DNA from: Bryobacteraceae bacterium
GTDB lineage: Bacteria; Acidobacteriota; Terriglobia; Bryobacterales; Bryobacteraceae
NCBI GenBank assembly: GCA_947456995.1
Contig: CANGVB010000058.1
Coordinates: 1-11,068 of the forward strand
Length of the DNA: 11,068 nt
Direction of reading: 5' to 3'
Below are positions 1-6,831 of the stretch, piece after piece. The notes beneath the pieces are model-generated. The model was not told where the DNA came from, did not search any database, and was given only the letters and a program-made list of their open reading frames with translations. Every line of letters starts with the position of its first letter. Within the stretch, counting starts at the first letter, position 1. The position numbers were made by a program, and so were the translations under genes.

Positions 1-589
1 CTTCGAAATTGAAGTTTCCGCTATTGTTCCAACCGCCGCCATTGCCCCAACCGTTATTCCAGCCTCCACCGCTGTTGTTCCAGCCGCCGCCATTTCCATT
101 ACCACCGTTGTTGTTGCCGCCAAAGATTCCGCCACCGTTGCCGCCGTTGTTGCCACCAAAAACTCCGCCGCCATTACCACGGCCAAACCCACCGCCGCTG
201 CCGCTCCAGAAGATATCGAAGGTATAGCCTTCGCGGCCTCCCTTGCTGTCTTCGATCCGGATAACTGCGCGGCCTCCATCTTCTGCCGAGCGAATCATGT
301 CTTGCCGGCCTCGTCCGTCGATGCCCTTAAAGCGGAATCCGGCTGGCCGGTTGGGCATGCTCTGATTGCACTGGAATCTGCGAAAAGAAGCTGGGGCACC
401 GTTGATGGTTCGGATGACGGCGTTTGGCCCGATGATCTCGACCTCGGCGACGTCATCTACTTCAACTTCGATCGTGCACTTGCCTTCTCCACCGCCGCCG
501 CGGATCTCGGCCGAACGGCGATCCGTCACCTGCTGCCCCCAGGCACCGGCGCATCCCACAACACACAAGGCAACCAAAATTCTCTTCAT
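1..589 (-). CDS. Exported protein with Gly/Asn/Trp-rich tail (partial, C-terminus beyond left edge)
   Basis: The gene reads leftwards off the window; 196 codons are visible (589 down to 2) with no stop. The start ATG (589-587) has a GGAG Shine-Dalgarno 7 bases upstream. Residues 1-18 form a signal peptide: Lys2-Arg3, a short hydrophobic stretch, and a likely cut after Ala-Trp-Gly. Residues 20-128 look like a compact, mostly beta domain with alternating hydrophobic residues and two cysteines (Cys38, Cys74) that could pair outside the cytoplasm. From about residue 130 the protein becomes a low-complexity tail of Gly, Asn, Trp and Phe, including repeated Gly-Gly-Gly-Trp-Asn-Asn units. I do not recognise a named family; I have an impression, not checked, that similar N-domains occur in acidobacterial secreted proteins. 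It is divergent from the enolase-family gene, 93 bases away. A Cys13 preceded by Val-Val-Gly resembles a lipobox, but the hydrophobic run before it is short. Function unknown; that it is a coding, exported protein is well supported. Confidence 0.8.
   Translation of the reverse strand, partial: MKRILVALCVVGCAGAWGQQVTDRRSAEIRGGGGEGKCTIEVEVDDVAEVEIIGPNAVIRTINGAPASFRRFQCNQSMPNRPAGFRFKGIDGRGRQDMIRSAEDGGRAVIRIEDSKGGREGYTFDIFWSGSGGGFGRGNGGGVFGGNNGGNGGGIFGGNNNGGNGNGGGWNNSGGGWNNGWGNGGGWNNSGNFNFE
2..202 (-). repeat. Low-complexity Gly/Asn/Trp coding repeat
   Basis: Residues 130-196 of the partial exported protein are built from short Gly-rich units: first Gly-Gly-Asn-Asn-Gly-Gly blocks separated by Val-Phe or Ile-Phe, then at least three Gly-Gly-Gly-Trp-Asn-Asn blocks. 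At DNA level the repeats are imperfect, with varied third positions, which suggests selection on the protein rather than a fresh tandem duplication. The repeat may continue beyond the left edge. Confidence 0.75.
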
Positions 590-663
590 GATCCAGCTCC
601 TCCGATCTCCATTCTAATCGCGTATTCAGTTCATTGGGTTAGACGCAGAAGTCCGCACACCCG

Positions 664-669
664 TATACT
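664..669 (+). promoter_or_regulatory. Possible -10 element (TATACT) for the enolase-family gene
   Basis: TATACT lies 13 bases before the ATG at 683. A weak partner TTAGAC is at 639-644 (spacer 19). If used, transcription would start about 6-8 bases before the ATG, giving a nearly leaderless message; this agrees with the lack of any Shine-Dalgarno sequence before 683. The assignment rests on a single hexamer and is tentative. Confidence 0.3.
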
Positions 670-682
670 GTTTTTTCAAGCT

Positions 683-1786
683 ATGAAAATCACAAGCGTC
701 GCCGCATACCGTGTTGAACTTCCTCTTCACGAAGGAAGCTACAAGTGGTCCGGGGGCAACTCTGTAGATGTTTTCGATTCCACAGTTGTAGTCGTTTCAA
801 CCGATGCAGGGATCTCCGGCTATGGTGAGGTTTGCCCGCTTGGGCCCGCTTATCTTGCTGCCTATGCCAACGGCGCGCGCACCGGGCTTGCCGAATTAGC
901 TCCCGGTTTGATTGGCCAGGATCCAACGGAACTCGGTAAGCTGAACCGCCGCATGGATCAACTGATGCGCGGTCACCCTTATGTGAAGTCCGCGATTGAT
1001 ATGGCTTGTTGGGATATTTTGGGAAAGGTTGCCAACCAGCCTGTAGTCACGTTGCTCGGCGGTCGTTATGGAGAAGATTTCCCGCTCTATCGCGCCATCT
1101 CGCAAGATACACCCGAGCGGATGGCTTCAAATGTGGCTGGTTATCGCGCACAAGGCTATACGAAGTTCCAGTTAAAAGTTGGCGGGCAGCCGGATATCGA
1201 CATCCAGCGCATCCACGCCGTCGCGGCAGAGATGCAAACGGGCGACGTTCTCGTGGCCGATGCCAACACCGGTTGGCGTCAGCATGAAGCCGTGCGCATT
1301 GCCCATGCAGTCCGTGATGTCGACGTCTACATTGAGCAGCCCTGCATGTCCTACGAAGAATGCCTTGCCGTAAGACGGCACACCGATCGCCCTTTCGTTC
1401 TCGATGAAGTGATCGACGATCTGGCGATGGTTCTGCGCGGAGTCTCTGATCAGGCCATGGATGTCATCAACCTCAAAATCTCCAAGGTTGGCGGCCTCAC
1501 CAAGGCAAGACAGATTCGCGATCTCTGTGTCTCGCTCGGCATTGCCATGACGATCGAAGATACCTGGGGTGGCGACATCATCACCTCGGCCATTGCCCAT
1601 CTGGCCCACAGTACTCCACCGGAATTGCTCTTCACCGCTACGGACTTCAACAGCTATGTGACAGTGAGCAATGCCGAAGGTGCGCCCCAACGGCAGAATG
1701 GCCGCCTTGCTGCATCCATGGCTCCAGGCCTCGGCGTGACGCCCCGCTTTGAAGTGCTCGGCGCTCCAGTCTTTGAAATTCGCTAG
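683..1786 (+). CDS. Mandelate racemase/muconate-lactonizing enzyme family protein (enolase superfamily)
   Basis: A 367-residue protein of normal length for the MR/MLE branch of the enolase superfamily: an N-terminal capping domain (about 1-125) and a (beta/alpha)7-beta barrel. Magnesium ligands are visible as Asp193 (in DANTGW), Glu218 (in IEQP) and Asp241 (in LDE). Likely catalytic lysines are Lys165 (in QLKVG) and Lys265 (in LKISK). The N-terminal pattern and the C-terminal Glu-Asp-Thr-Trp-Gly-Gly-Asp (292-298) resemble, from memory, hydroxyproline-betaine epimerases and cis-3-hydroxy-L-proline dehydratases, so the substrate is probably an amino acid or proline derivative, but this cannot be fixed from sequence alone. 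The reading frame stays open upstream to 302, but that part overlaps the antisense exported-protein gene; ATG 683 gives the normal family N-terminus ([14 protein letters not shown]). No hydroxyproline pathway gene is adjacent. Its stop overlaps that of the convergent GNAT gene. Confidence 0.9.
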   Translation: MKITSVAAYRVELPLHEGSYKWSGGNSVDVFDSTVVVVSTDAGISGYGEVCPLGPAYLAAYANGARTGLAELAPGLIGQDPTELGKLNRRMDQLMRGHPYVKSAIDMACWDILGKVANQPVVTLLGGRYGEDFPLYRAISQDTPERMASNVAGYRAQGYTKFQLKVGGQPDIDIQRIHAVAAEMQTGDVLVADANTGWRQHEAVRIAHAVRDVDVYIEQPCMSYEECLAVRRHTDRPFVLDEVIDDLAMVLRGVSDQAMDVINLKISKVGGLTKARQIRDLCVSLGIAMTIEDTWGGDIITSAIAHLAHSTPPELLFTATDFNSYVTVSNAEGAPQRQNGRLAASMAPGLGVTPRFEVLGAPVFEIR

Positions 1787-2244
1787 AGCTGCTGGTCTTC
1801 AAACATCAGGTAGTGGCTCTGGTCCATGCCAAGCCTCTTATACACTGCCTGTGCCGCCTCGTTTGTGTTTTCGACATAAAGACGGAAGCCGCAACAGTCA
1901 CTCGCCTTTGCCATCGTCTTCACGCCCTCGTAAAGGCTGCGGTAAACGCCTTGTCCACGGAATTCCGGGCGCACATAAACACTCTGGATCCACCAGAAAA
2001 CCTTGTTGCGCCAGTCGCTCCATTCGTAGGTGATCATCAGGCCACCTGCGATTTCGCTGCCTACTTCTGCCACGACATAAAAGCCATACTGTGGCCGCGC
2101 AAAAAGGCCTTCCACTCCTTCAAGCAGCTTTGCCGGATCCAGCTTCAGTTGCTCGGTCTCCCAGGCCATGGCCTCGTTGAACCGTACAAAAGCCGGTGCA
2201 TCCTGCACCTCAGCGCGACGAATGGTGATGGTGGAGGATGGCAT
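1783..2244 (-). CDS. GNAT-family N-acetyltransferase
   Basis: A 153-residue single-domain GNAT protein that would transfer an acyl group, usually acetyl from acetyl-CoA, to an amine. Motif A spans about residues 87-105, with the pyrophosphate-binding loop Arg96-Gly-Gln-Gly99-Val; the last position of the usual Q/R-x-x-G-x-G/A is Tyr101, a mild deviation. The C-terminal motif B has Asn126 to Tyr135 ([10 protein letters not shown]), with Tyr135 in the place of the common general-acid tyrosine. It is the last gene of the haem operon: its ATG lies inside the end of the cobA-hemD gene (35-base overlap) and has a strong AAGGA 7 bases upstream, so translational coupling is likely. Its stop TAG overlaps the enolase-family stop on the other strand. 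The substrate is unknown; a role in tetrapyrrole metabolism is not implied by sequence and it may be a passenger. Confidence 0.9.
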   Translation of the reverse strand: MPSSTITIRRAEVQDAPAFVRFNEAMAWETEQLKLDPAKLLEGVEGLFARPQYGFYVVAEVGSEIAGGLMITYEWSDWRNKVFWWIQSVYVRPEFRGQGVYRSLYEGVKTMAKASDCCGFRLYVENTNEAAQAVYKRLGMDQSHYLMFEDQQL

Positions 2245-3655
2245 CGATCAGTCCTTCAGTAGTGTGTGGTTTGGCTTCAACGGTTGGCTCGACGCCGTGC
2301 ATTTTCAGCGTCTCGGTTGTGATCGGCCCAATGGACGCAGTCTTGTAGCGAAGGATTGCCCCAGGTTCGTTCAATGCCAGGAAATTCTTCACCGTAGATG
2401 AGCTGGTAAAGGTGATCCAGTCTGCAGCCGGGGCAGGCCCCGATTCAGGAACAATCGTACGGTAAGCTTCAGCGATCTCAACAATGGCCCCCATTGCTCG
2501 CAACGCCTCAGGCACGGTGTCGCGTGCCACAGCCGCACGAGGGATCAGGATTCGCATGCCTTGCATCGAGTAGCCCTTGAGGGCCTCAACCAGGCTTTCC
2601 GCGACATATTCTTTCGGCACAACGTCCACCTTGAGGTGCATCTTCTCAACCGCCTTGCGTGTGGCTGGCCCGATCGCACACAGCTTCGCCCGCAGTCCTC
2701 GCAGGTCTCTGCTGGACGCACCGAGCCTGGCCGAGAACGATTCAACGGCGTTGGCACTGGTAAAGATCAGCCAGTCGTAAGCTTCAAGCTTGGCAATCGC
2801 GTGATCCAGCGGCTCGAAGCTCAGCGGCGGCGCAATTTCGATCGTCGGATACTCGATTACTTGTGCGCCAAGTGTGGCAAGTTGCAGCGCCATCTCTGGA
2901 GCCGATTTACGCGCACGGGTGATGGCAATCCTGACTCCATGCAGTGGCAGCCGCTCGTGCCAGTTGAGATGCGCTCCAAGCTGCGCCACCCCACCGATAT
3001 AGATCATCGCCGGTGCCTGGATTTTCGCCTCTGCCAGTGAAGCAATCGTCCCGACGACAGTACTCTGCTCTGGCCTGGTTGCCCAGGTAACAGCCGCAGC
3101 AGGCGTATCTGCAGAACGGCCTGCGGCAATCAGAGCTGCAGCCAGCTCTGGAAAATGAAAGGCCCCCATGAAGATCGCGATCGTATCGACTTGGGCCACC
3201 TTGTGCCAATCGATTGCCTCGGGATGATGGCCTGTCACGAAGGCTACGCAACTGGCGTAATCGCGATGCGTAAGCGGAATGCCAGCATAAGCAGATGCGC
3301 CAACAGCAGACGAAATCCCGGGCACCACCTCAAACGGTACGCCCGCCTTGTCTAACGCCTCGCATTCCTCGCCACCGCGACCAAAAATATAGGGGTCGCC
3401 GCCCTTGAGGCGCACCACACGCTTCCTGGCCTTCCACTGTGCGATCAGGATCTCTCCGATCTCTTCTTGCGGCACAGTGTGATTGTCACGAACTTTGCCT
3501 ACGTTGATGAGCTCGGCTTTGGTAGCCAGACGCAACGCCTCGGGGCTCGAGAGGTGGTCGTAGAGCACAACGTCTGCCGTCTCAAGTAAACGCTTGGCCT
3601 TGACCGTAAGCAGCTCCGGGTCGCCGGGTCCGCTGCCTACCAGATAAACTTTCAC
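2210..3655 (-). CDS. cobA-hemD: Uroporphyrinogen-III C-methyltransferase / uroporphyrinogen-III synthase fusion
   Basis: A 481-residue cytoplasmic bifunctional enzyme. Residues 1-240 are the SAM-dependent methyltransferase (SUMT/CobA) making precorrin-2: VGSGPGDPELLT at 6-17, LKGGDPYIFGRGGEE at 83-97 and VPGISSAVGASAYAGIPLTHR at 111-131. Residues 240-481 are uroporphyrinogen-III synthase (HemD), which cyclises hydroxymethylbilane with D-ring inversion: recognised by VRIAITRA (241-248), IFTSANAV (297-304), ITFTSSSTV (414-422) and SIGPITTETL (441-450). The start is GTG (3655-3653), overlapping the hemC stop as GTGA, with GAGG 7 bases upstream. The last residues, four His then Ser-Ser-Arg, are encoded where the gene overlaps the GNAT start. 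No precorrin-2 dehydrogenase/ferrochelatase domain is attached, unlike CysG, so sirohaem must be completed by another gene. Fusions of this kind are known in several bacterial phyla. Confidence 0.96.
   Translation of the reverse strand: MKVYLVGSGPGDPELLTVKAKRLLETADVVLYDHLSSPEALRLATKAELINVGKVRDNHTVPQEEIGEILIAQWKARKRVVRLKGGDPYIFGRGGEECEALDKAGVPFEVVPGISSAVGASAYAGIPLTHRDYASCVAFVTGHHPEAIDWHKVAQVDTIAIFMGAFHFPELAAALIAAGRSADTPAAAVTWATRPEQSTVVGTIASLAEAKIQAPAMIYIGGVAQLGAHLNWHERLPLHGVRIAITRARKSAPEMALQLATLGAQVIEYPTIEIAPPLSFEPLDHAIAKLEAYDWLIFTSANAVESFSARLGASSRDLRGLRAKLCAIGPATRKAVEKMHLKVDVVPKEYVAESLVEALKGYSMQGMRILIPRAAVARDTVPEALRAMGAIVEIAEAYRTIVPESGPAPAADWITFTSSSTVKNFLALNEPGAILRYKTASIGPITTETLKMHGVEPTVEAKPHTTEGLIDAILHHHHSSR
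2252..2256 (-). promoter_or_regulatory. Ribosome binding site of the GNAT gene inside cobA-hemD
   Basis: AAGGA on the minus strand, 7 bases before the ATG at 2244. It lies within the last codons of the upstream gene and decides the GNAT start: the resulting N-terminus ([12 protein letters not shown]) is the usual first strand of a GNAT domain and there is no other in-frame ATG until residue 26. Confidence 0.7.
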
Positions 3656-4533
3656 CCCAGCACCTCGTGGGCGCCCCCGGCTTTGAGGCCGTCGGCGACG
3701 GTTTTGCCCAGTGCGACTGGGTCTGTCCCATCAGCCGCGAAACGAATGACGAGCGCCCCGTCTGGCGAAGCAACTACAGATTCAAGATGGATGCGATCTC
3801 CGTCGATGGTGGCAAAGGCTCCCATCGGGATTTGACATCCGCCACCAAACTCTCTCAGGCAGGCACGCTCTGCGGTAACGGCCCTGAGCGTGGGTTCGTG
3901 CGTAAGAAGGCTCACCGTTGTGTCGCCCGCCCGCGCTTCGATTGCGAGGGCTCCTTGCCCCACCGCAGGGCAAATTCGTGACGCATCAAACCGCTCTGCA
4001 ATGCGGCCAGCCCAACCGAGCCGTCGCAAGCCGGCACAGGCCAGGACAATCGCCTGATACTGGCCTTCATCCAGCTTACGCAGCCGTGTATCGAGGTTTC
4101 CGCGAATCGATTGAATGTCAAGATCCGGACGAAGCACCTTGAGCTGAGCTTGCCGGCGCAAGGCGCTGGTGCCTACGCGTGCGCCCTGGGGTAGCTCTTC
4201 GAGTGTGCTGCCGATGATCGCATCAAAGGGGTCTTCCCGCTCAGGCACAGCTACCAGTTCGAGGCCATCCGGCAATTCGGTCGGCATATCTTTCAGGCTA
4301 TGTACTGCGATGTCGATTCGGCCGTCCAGTAGCGCATCTTCCAGCTCCTTGGTGAAGAGCCCCTTGGTTGAGGTCTGCGCTCCAAGCTTGGCTAGCGGTA
4401 CGTCGGTGATTTTGTCGCCTGTCGTGTGAATCACTTCGATGCGCGATTCTATGCCGCGCGTGTGCAGTAACGCCTGCACATGGTTAGCCTGCCAGAGCGC
4501 AAGCATCGAGCCGCGCGATCCGATTGTGATCAT
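3652..4533 (-). CDS. hemC: Hydroxymethylbilane synthase (porphobilinogen deaminase)
   Basis: A 293-residue enzyme that joins four porphobilinogens into hydroxymethylbilane. The N-terminus (ITIGSRGSMLALWQA) is the standard substrate-binding start. The catalytic aspartate is Asp82 in AVHSLKDMPT, arginines of the active site lie in TSALRR (122-127) and IRGNLDTRLRKL (143-154), and the cysteine that carries the dipyrromethane cofactor is Cys233 in GGGCQIPMG. Length is slightly short of the E. coli enzyme (about 310), within family range. The ATG overlaps the hemA stop (ATGA), with GGAG 8 bases upstream; the stop overlaps the GTG of the next gene. Translation is therefore probably coupled along hemA-hemC-cobA/hemD. 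Its product is the substrate of the HemD half encoded just downstream. Confidence 0.97.
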   Translation of the reverse strand: MITIGSRGSMLALWQANHVQALLHTRGIESRIEVIHTTGDKITDVPLAKLGAQTSTKGLFTKELEDALLDGRIDIAVHSLKDMPTELPDGLELVAVPEREDPFDAIIGSTLEELPQGARVGTSALRRQAQLKVLRPDLDIQSIRGNLDTRLRKLDEGQYQAIVLACAGLRRLGWAGRIAERFDASRICPAVGQGALAIEARAGDTTVSLLTHEPTLRAVTAERACLREFGGGCQIPMGAFATIDGDRIHLESVVASPDGALVIRFAADGTDPVALGKTVADGLKAGGAHEVLG

Positions 4534-5804
4534 GTATTGGACTCCAGACGAAAGATGCGGCGAATCATCTCGATCGAGATCGTTGGGTCTCCCTGAGCGC
4601 CTTGCCTGCGCAACTCCGAGATCGCCCCGTGCGCAATCTTGTTGATAATGCCTCGAGTCATCGCCTCAAGGGCTTCTTCCTGTGTTGTACTCAGTGGGCC
4701 AAGCTTGGTGCGGTAGCGCTCAAGCTCTGCCGCGCGCACTTCTTCCAGCTTGCCTTGCAGGCTGACGATCGCAGGCGACACTTCACGCTCGCGCATCCGG
4801 CTCTCAAGCCACTGCACTTCTTCTTCGATGATCCGGGCGGCATGCTCGGCTGCTTCGGCCCGCCCGCGTAAATTGCGATCCACCACCTTCTGCAGGTCGT
4901 CGATGTCGTAAAGAAACACGTTATCGATTTCATTGACAGAGGGTTCCACGTTGCGCGGTACTGCGATGTCGACGATGAATACAGGCTTGTTGCGACGCGC
5001 CTTCATCACCAGCTTCATGTCTTCCTTGGTGAGGATCGGCTCGCGTGCTCCGGTAGAAGTGATGATGATGTCGACGCTCGGCAGCGTCTGGCGGAAAGTG
5101 GCAAAGTCTACGATCCAGCCTTCAAAGAGCCGTGCAAGATCAACGGCACGGTCATAGGTGCGGTTGGTCACATAGATTTGCTTTGCGCCCTGATTGCGCA
5201 AATGCCGCGCCGCCAGCTCACTCATCTTGCCAGCGCCAATCAGCATCACCTTGCTTCCAGCCAGATTGCCGAAGATCTCCCGCGCAAGCTCCACTGCCGC
5301 ATAACTGACGCTAACCGCACTCTCGCCGATTTCTGTTTCCGAACGAACTCGCTTGGCCACATGAAAGGCGCGCGTAATGAGTTGATCGAGATGGCTGCTG
5401 ACGGTTCCCATCTCTTTCGCCAGAGAATAGGCGTCCTTGAGTTGCCCCAGGATCTGTGGCTCACCCACCACCATCGAATCGAGGCTCGAAGCTACTCGAA
5501 ATAGATGGCGAACCGCATCGCGGCCTTCCAGCTTGTACAGATATTGATCGACGGTGGCGAGCTTGAGGCTGCTCTGCTTCTCAAGAAAGTGCGAGAGTGC
5601 GTCGTTCAGGCTGGCCGAATCATCGAGCGCTAGTGCCAATTCCACGCGGTTGCAAGTCGACAGAATCAGGCTTTCTTTGACCCCCGACTGCAGATTCAAT
5701 TCCGTCAATGCCGCCGGAATCGACGGAGCCGGGAGCGCCATTTTTTCGCGAACTTCAACTGGGGCTGTGCGGTGGCTGAGTCCGCAGATAGCTATGCGGC
5801 TCAT
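4530..5804 (-). CDS. hemA: Glutamyl-tRNA reductase
   Basis: A 424-residue NADPH-dependent enzyme, the first committed step of the C5 route: glutamyl-tRNA(Glu) to glutamate-1-semialdehyde. The catalytic domain (about 1-155) begins ICGLSHRTAPVEVRE and holds the nucleophile Cys51 in STCNRVE, with the signature SLDSMVVGEPQILGQ at 107-121. The NADPH-binding Rossmann domain follows, with LIGAGKMSELAARHL at 188-202 and YVTNRTYDRA at 211-220. A long helix (about 310-400) leads to the C-terminal dimerisation domain. Use of this enzyme implies a bacterium without ALA synthase; the partner hemL is not in the window. ATG 5804 overlaps the TGA of the membrane-protein gene upstream (ATGA), and the end overlaps hemC. 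Regulation by haem-dependent HemA turnover is known in other bacteria; nothing here shows it directly. Confidence 0.97.
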   Translation of the reverse strand: MSRIAICGLSHRTAPVEVREKMALPAPSIPAALTELNLQSGVKESLILSTCNRVELALALDDSASLNDALSHFLEKQSSLKLATVDQYLYKLEGRDAVRHLFRVASSLDSMVVGEPQILGQLKDAYSLAKEMGTVSSHLDQLITRAFHVAKRVRSETEIGESAVSVSYAAVELAREIFGNLAGSKVMLIGAGKMSELAARHLRNQGAKQIYVTNRTYDRAVDLARLFEGWIVDFATFRQTLPSVDIIITSTGAREPILTKEDMKLVMKARRNKPVFIVDIAVPRNVEPSVNEIDNVFLYDIDDLQKVVDRNLRGRAEAAEHAARIIEEEVQWLESRMREREVSPAIVSLQGKLEEVRAAELERYRTKLGPLSTTQEEALEAMTRGIINKIAHGAISELRRQGAQGDPTISIEMIRRIFRLESNT

Positions 5805-6631
5805 CGTTCCAGTGTCGTCCTCAGCCCGACATGCGTCGCCCAGGTCAGCGCAGAGAAGCCCAGCAGGCCTAGCGCCATAAACGCGGTCTTGCGTCCTCTC
5901 CAGCCTTGGCTGGTTCGCAGGAAGATCATCGTCAAATAGAAAAACCAGGTAAAGATCGCCAGTTGTACATTTGCATTACTCATCCAGCGCGTGCCGCTTT
6001 CGACATAGGCCCAGGAGGCCCCGGCTATGACTCCAAGCGTGGTGAATACAAAGCCCAGGCCCATCGCACGATTGATCATCGTATCGAGGATTCCAAGGGC
6101 AGGCAGACGCGATGCCCCTGCAAGGTCTTTACGTTTCAGTTTGCGTTCCTGAATCAGATAAAAAAGCGATGCTCCTGCCGTGATGCACACGCTGGCGATC
6201 CCAAAGAGAATCAGCGAAACGTGCACGATCAGCCACGCGCTCCTCACCCTGGGATTCACCCACTGCGTCAACGGGCTTTCGGTGGAAGCAACCCAGGCAA
6301 GCAAACTCACTACAGGGAAGAGTAATACCCCAAGTGAAGAAAAGCTGTAGCGCCAATGTACGACAAGGTAGAGCAGGCCCAGAAGGAATGCGAAGAGGCT
6401 GACCGACTCAAAGAAATTGTCTACCGGCAAGTGCCCAACTGAAACAGCGCGTTCCACGATGGAAACCATATGGAGTACACTTCCGACCGCAAAACTGCCC
6501 ACCACTGCCAAGCCTGGAGTAGCTTCTTCATCCGAATTGCGATTTTTGAGAAAGGTCCAGAGGGTGCGAATCAGGCCAGCGGCGTACAAAATCGCGGCGA
6601 TTCGCAACCAGAACAGGCTCATGTCCGGCAT
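5801..6631 (-). CDS. CcsA/HemX-like integral membrane protein (cytochrome c assembly family)
   Basis: A 276-residue membrane protein with about eight hydrophobic helices, first in the haem operon. It matches the CcsA/CcmF/HemX superfamily: conserved-type histidines His54 (SVLHMVSI), His137 (WLIVHVSLILFG) and His267 (WATHVGL), the Asn72-Phe-Phe-Glu75 segment after helix 2, and a loop from Trp207 to Trp216 (WAYVESGTRW) in the place of the Trp-rich WWD haem-handling loop. That loop lacks the full WG.yWsWDPKE signature of true CcsA, so it may be a HemX-type protein, which in Bacillus affects HemA level, rather than a working cytochrome c synthetase. CcsB is not adjacent. The first ATG (6631) has AAGGA only one base away; ATG 6622 (Met4, MSLFWLRIAA) has it at about 10 bases and may be the true start. 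Coupling to hemA is by a 4-base overlap. Confidence 0.85.
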   Translation of the reverse strand: MPDMSLFWLRIAAILYAAGLIRTLWTFLKNRNSDEEATPGLAVVGSFAVGSVLHMVSIVERAVSVGHLPVDNFFESVSLFAFLLGLLYLVVHWRYSFSSLGVLLFPVVSLLAWVASTESPLTQWVNPRVRSAWLIVHVSLILFGIASVCITAGASLFYLIQERKLKRKDLAGASRLPALGILDTMINRAMGLGFVFTTLGVIAGASWAYVESGTRWMSNANVQLAIFTWFFYLTMIFLRTSQGWRGRKTAFMALGLLGFSALTWATHVGLRTTLER

Positions 6632-6638
6632 TTCCTTC

Positions 6639-6644
6639 AGTATA
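6639..6644 (-). promoter_or_regulatory. Possible -10 element (TATACT) of the haem operon
   Basis: TATACT on the minus strand, 7 bases before ATG 6631 and 16 before ATG 6622. A start of transcription about 6-8 bases downstream would make ATG 6631 leaderless or give ATG 6622 a leader of roughly 10 bases. No convincing -35 hexamer is seen. This is the only candidate promoter noted for the five-gene operon, since its internal junctions leave no non-coding space. Confidence 0.3.
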
Positions 6645-6818
6645 AGGTCGATGTCCTAAAGATTCCCGGGGTCAGGCCGAATAACAAGAGAGGAATGATG
6701 ATTTGCGTTTAAAATCGAGTCCGGCATGGCGAGTTGAAAGTGGCAGCGAAAGTGCAAACAAAAAAGACGTGACGCTTCACCCACTAGACTACGGCCGGCG
6801 AATCCTTGGATTGAGCAT

Positions 6819-6822
6819 GGAG
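6819..6822 (+). promoter_or_regulatory. Ribosome binding site deciding the start of the Clp-type ATPase
   Basis: GGAG sits 9 bases before ATG 6832. The earlier in-frame ATG at 6817 has only a weak GGA, and an even earlier TTG at 6703 would add 43 residues of unconvincing sequence. This favours 6832, though 6817 remains possible. The rest of the roughly 200-base divergent spacer 6632-6831 shows a lone TAAAAT (6710-6715) but no clear promoter pair. Confidence 0.5.
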
Positions 6823-6831
6823 CCGAAACGT

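Noticed and set aside
9..227. Proline-rich 72-residue reading frame on the plus strand
   Set aside because: It is the antisense of the Gly/Asn-rich tail of the exported protein; codons for Gly read as Pro in reverse. The minus-strand frame has a signal peptide, a ribosome binding site and a continuous domain.
551..553. Lipobox (Val-Val-Gly-Cys13) making the exported protein a lipoprotein
   Set aside because: Only about nine hydrophobic residues precede the cysteine, shorter than usual, and a good signal-peptidase I site (Ala-Trp-Gly) follows. Not excluded, but not claimed.
302..682. A 127-codon N-terminal extension of the enolase-family protein
   Set aside because: The enolase superfamily normally begins at MKITSV (683). 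The extension lies antisense to the exported-protein gene and has no domain-like sequence.
1172..1690. 172-codon minus-strand open frame inside the enolase-family gene
   Set aside because: Antisense shadow covering the conserved barrel strands of the real gene; no motif or ribosome binding site of its own.
6703..6831. TTG-initiated 43-residue extension of the Clp-type ATPase
   Set aside because: The added sequence does not look like a Clp N-terminus, lacks a ribosome binding site, and GGAG precedes ATG 6832.
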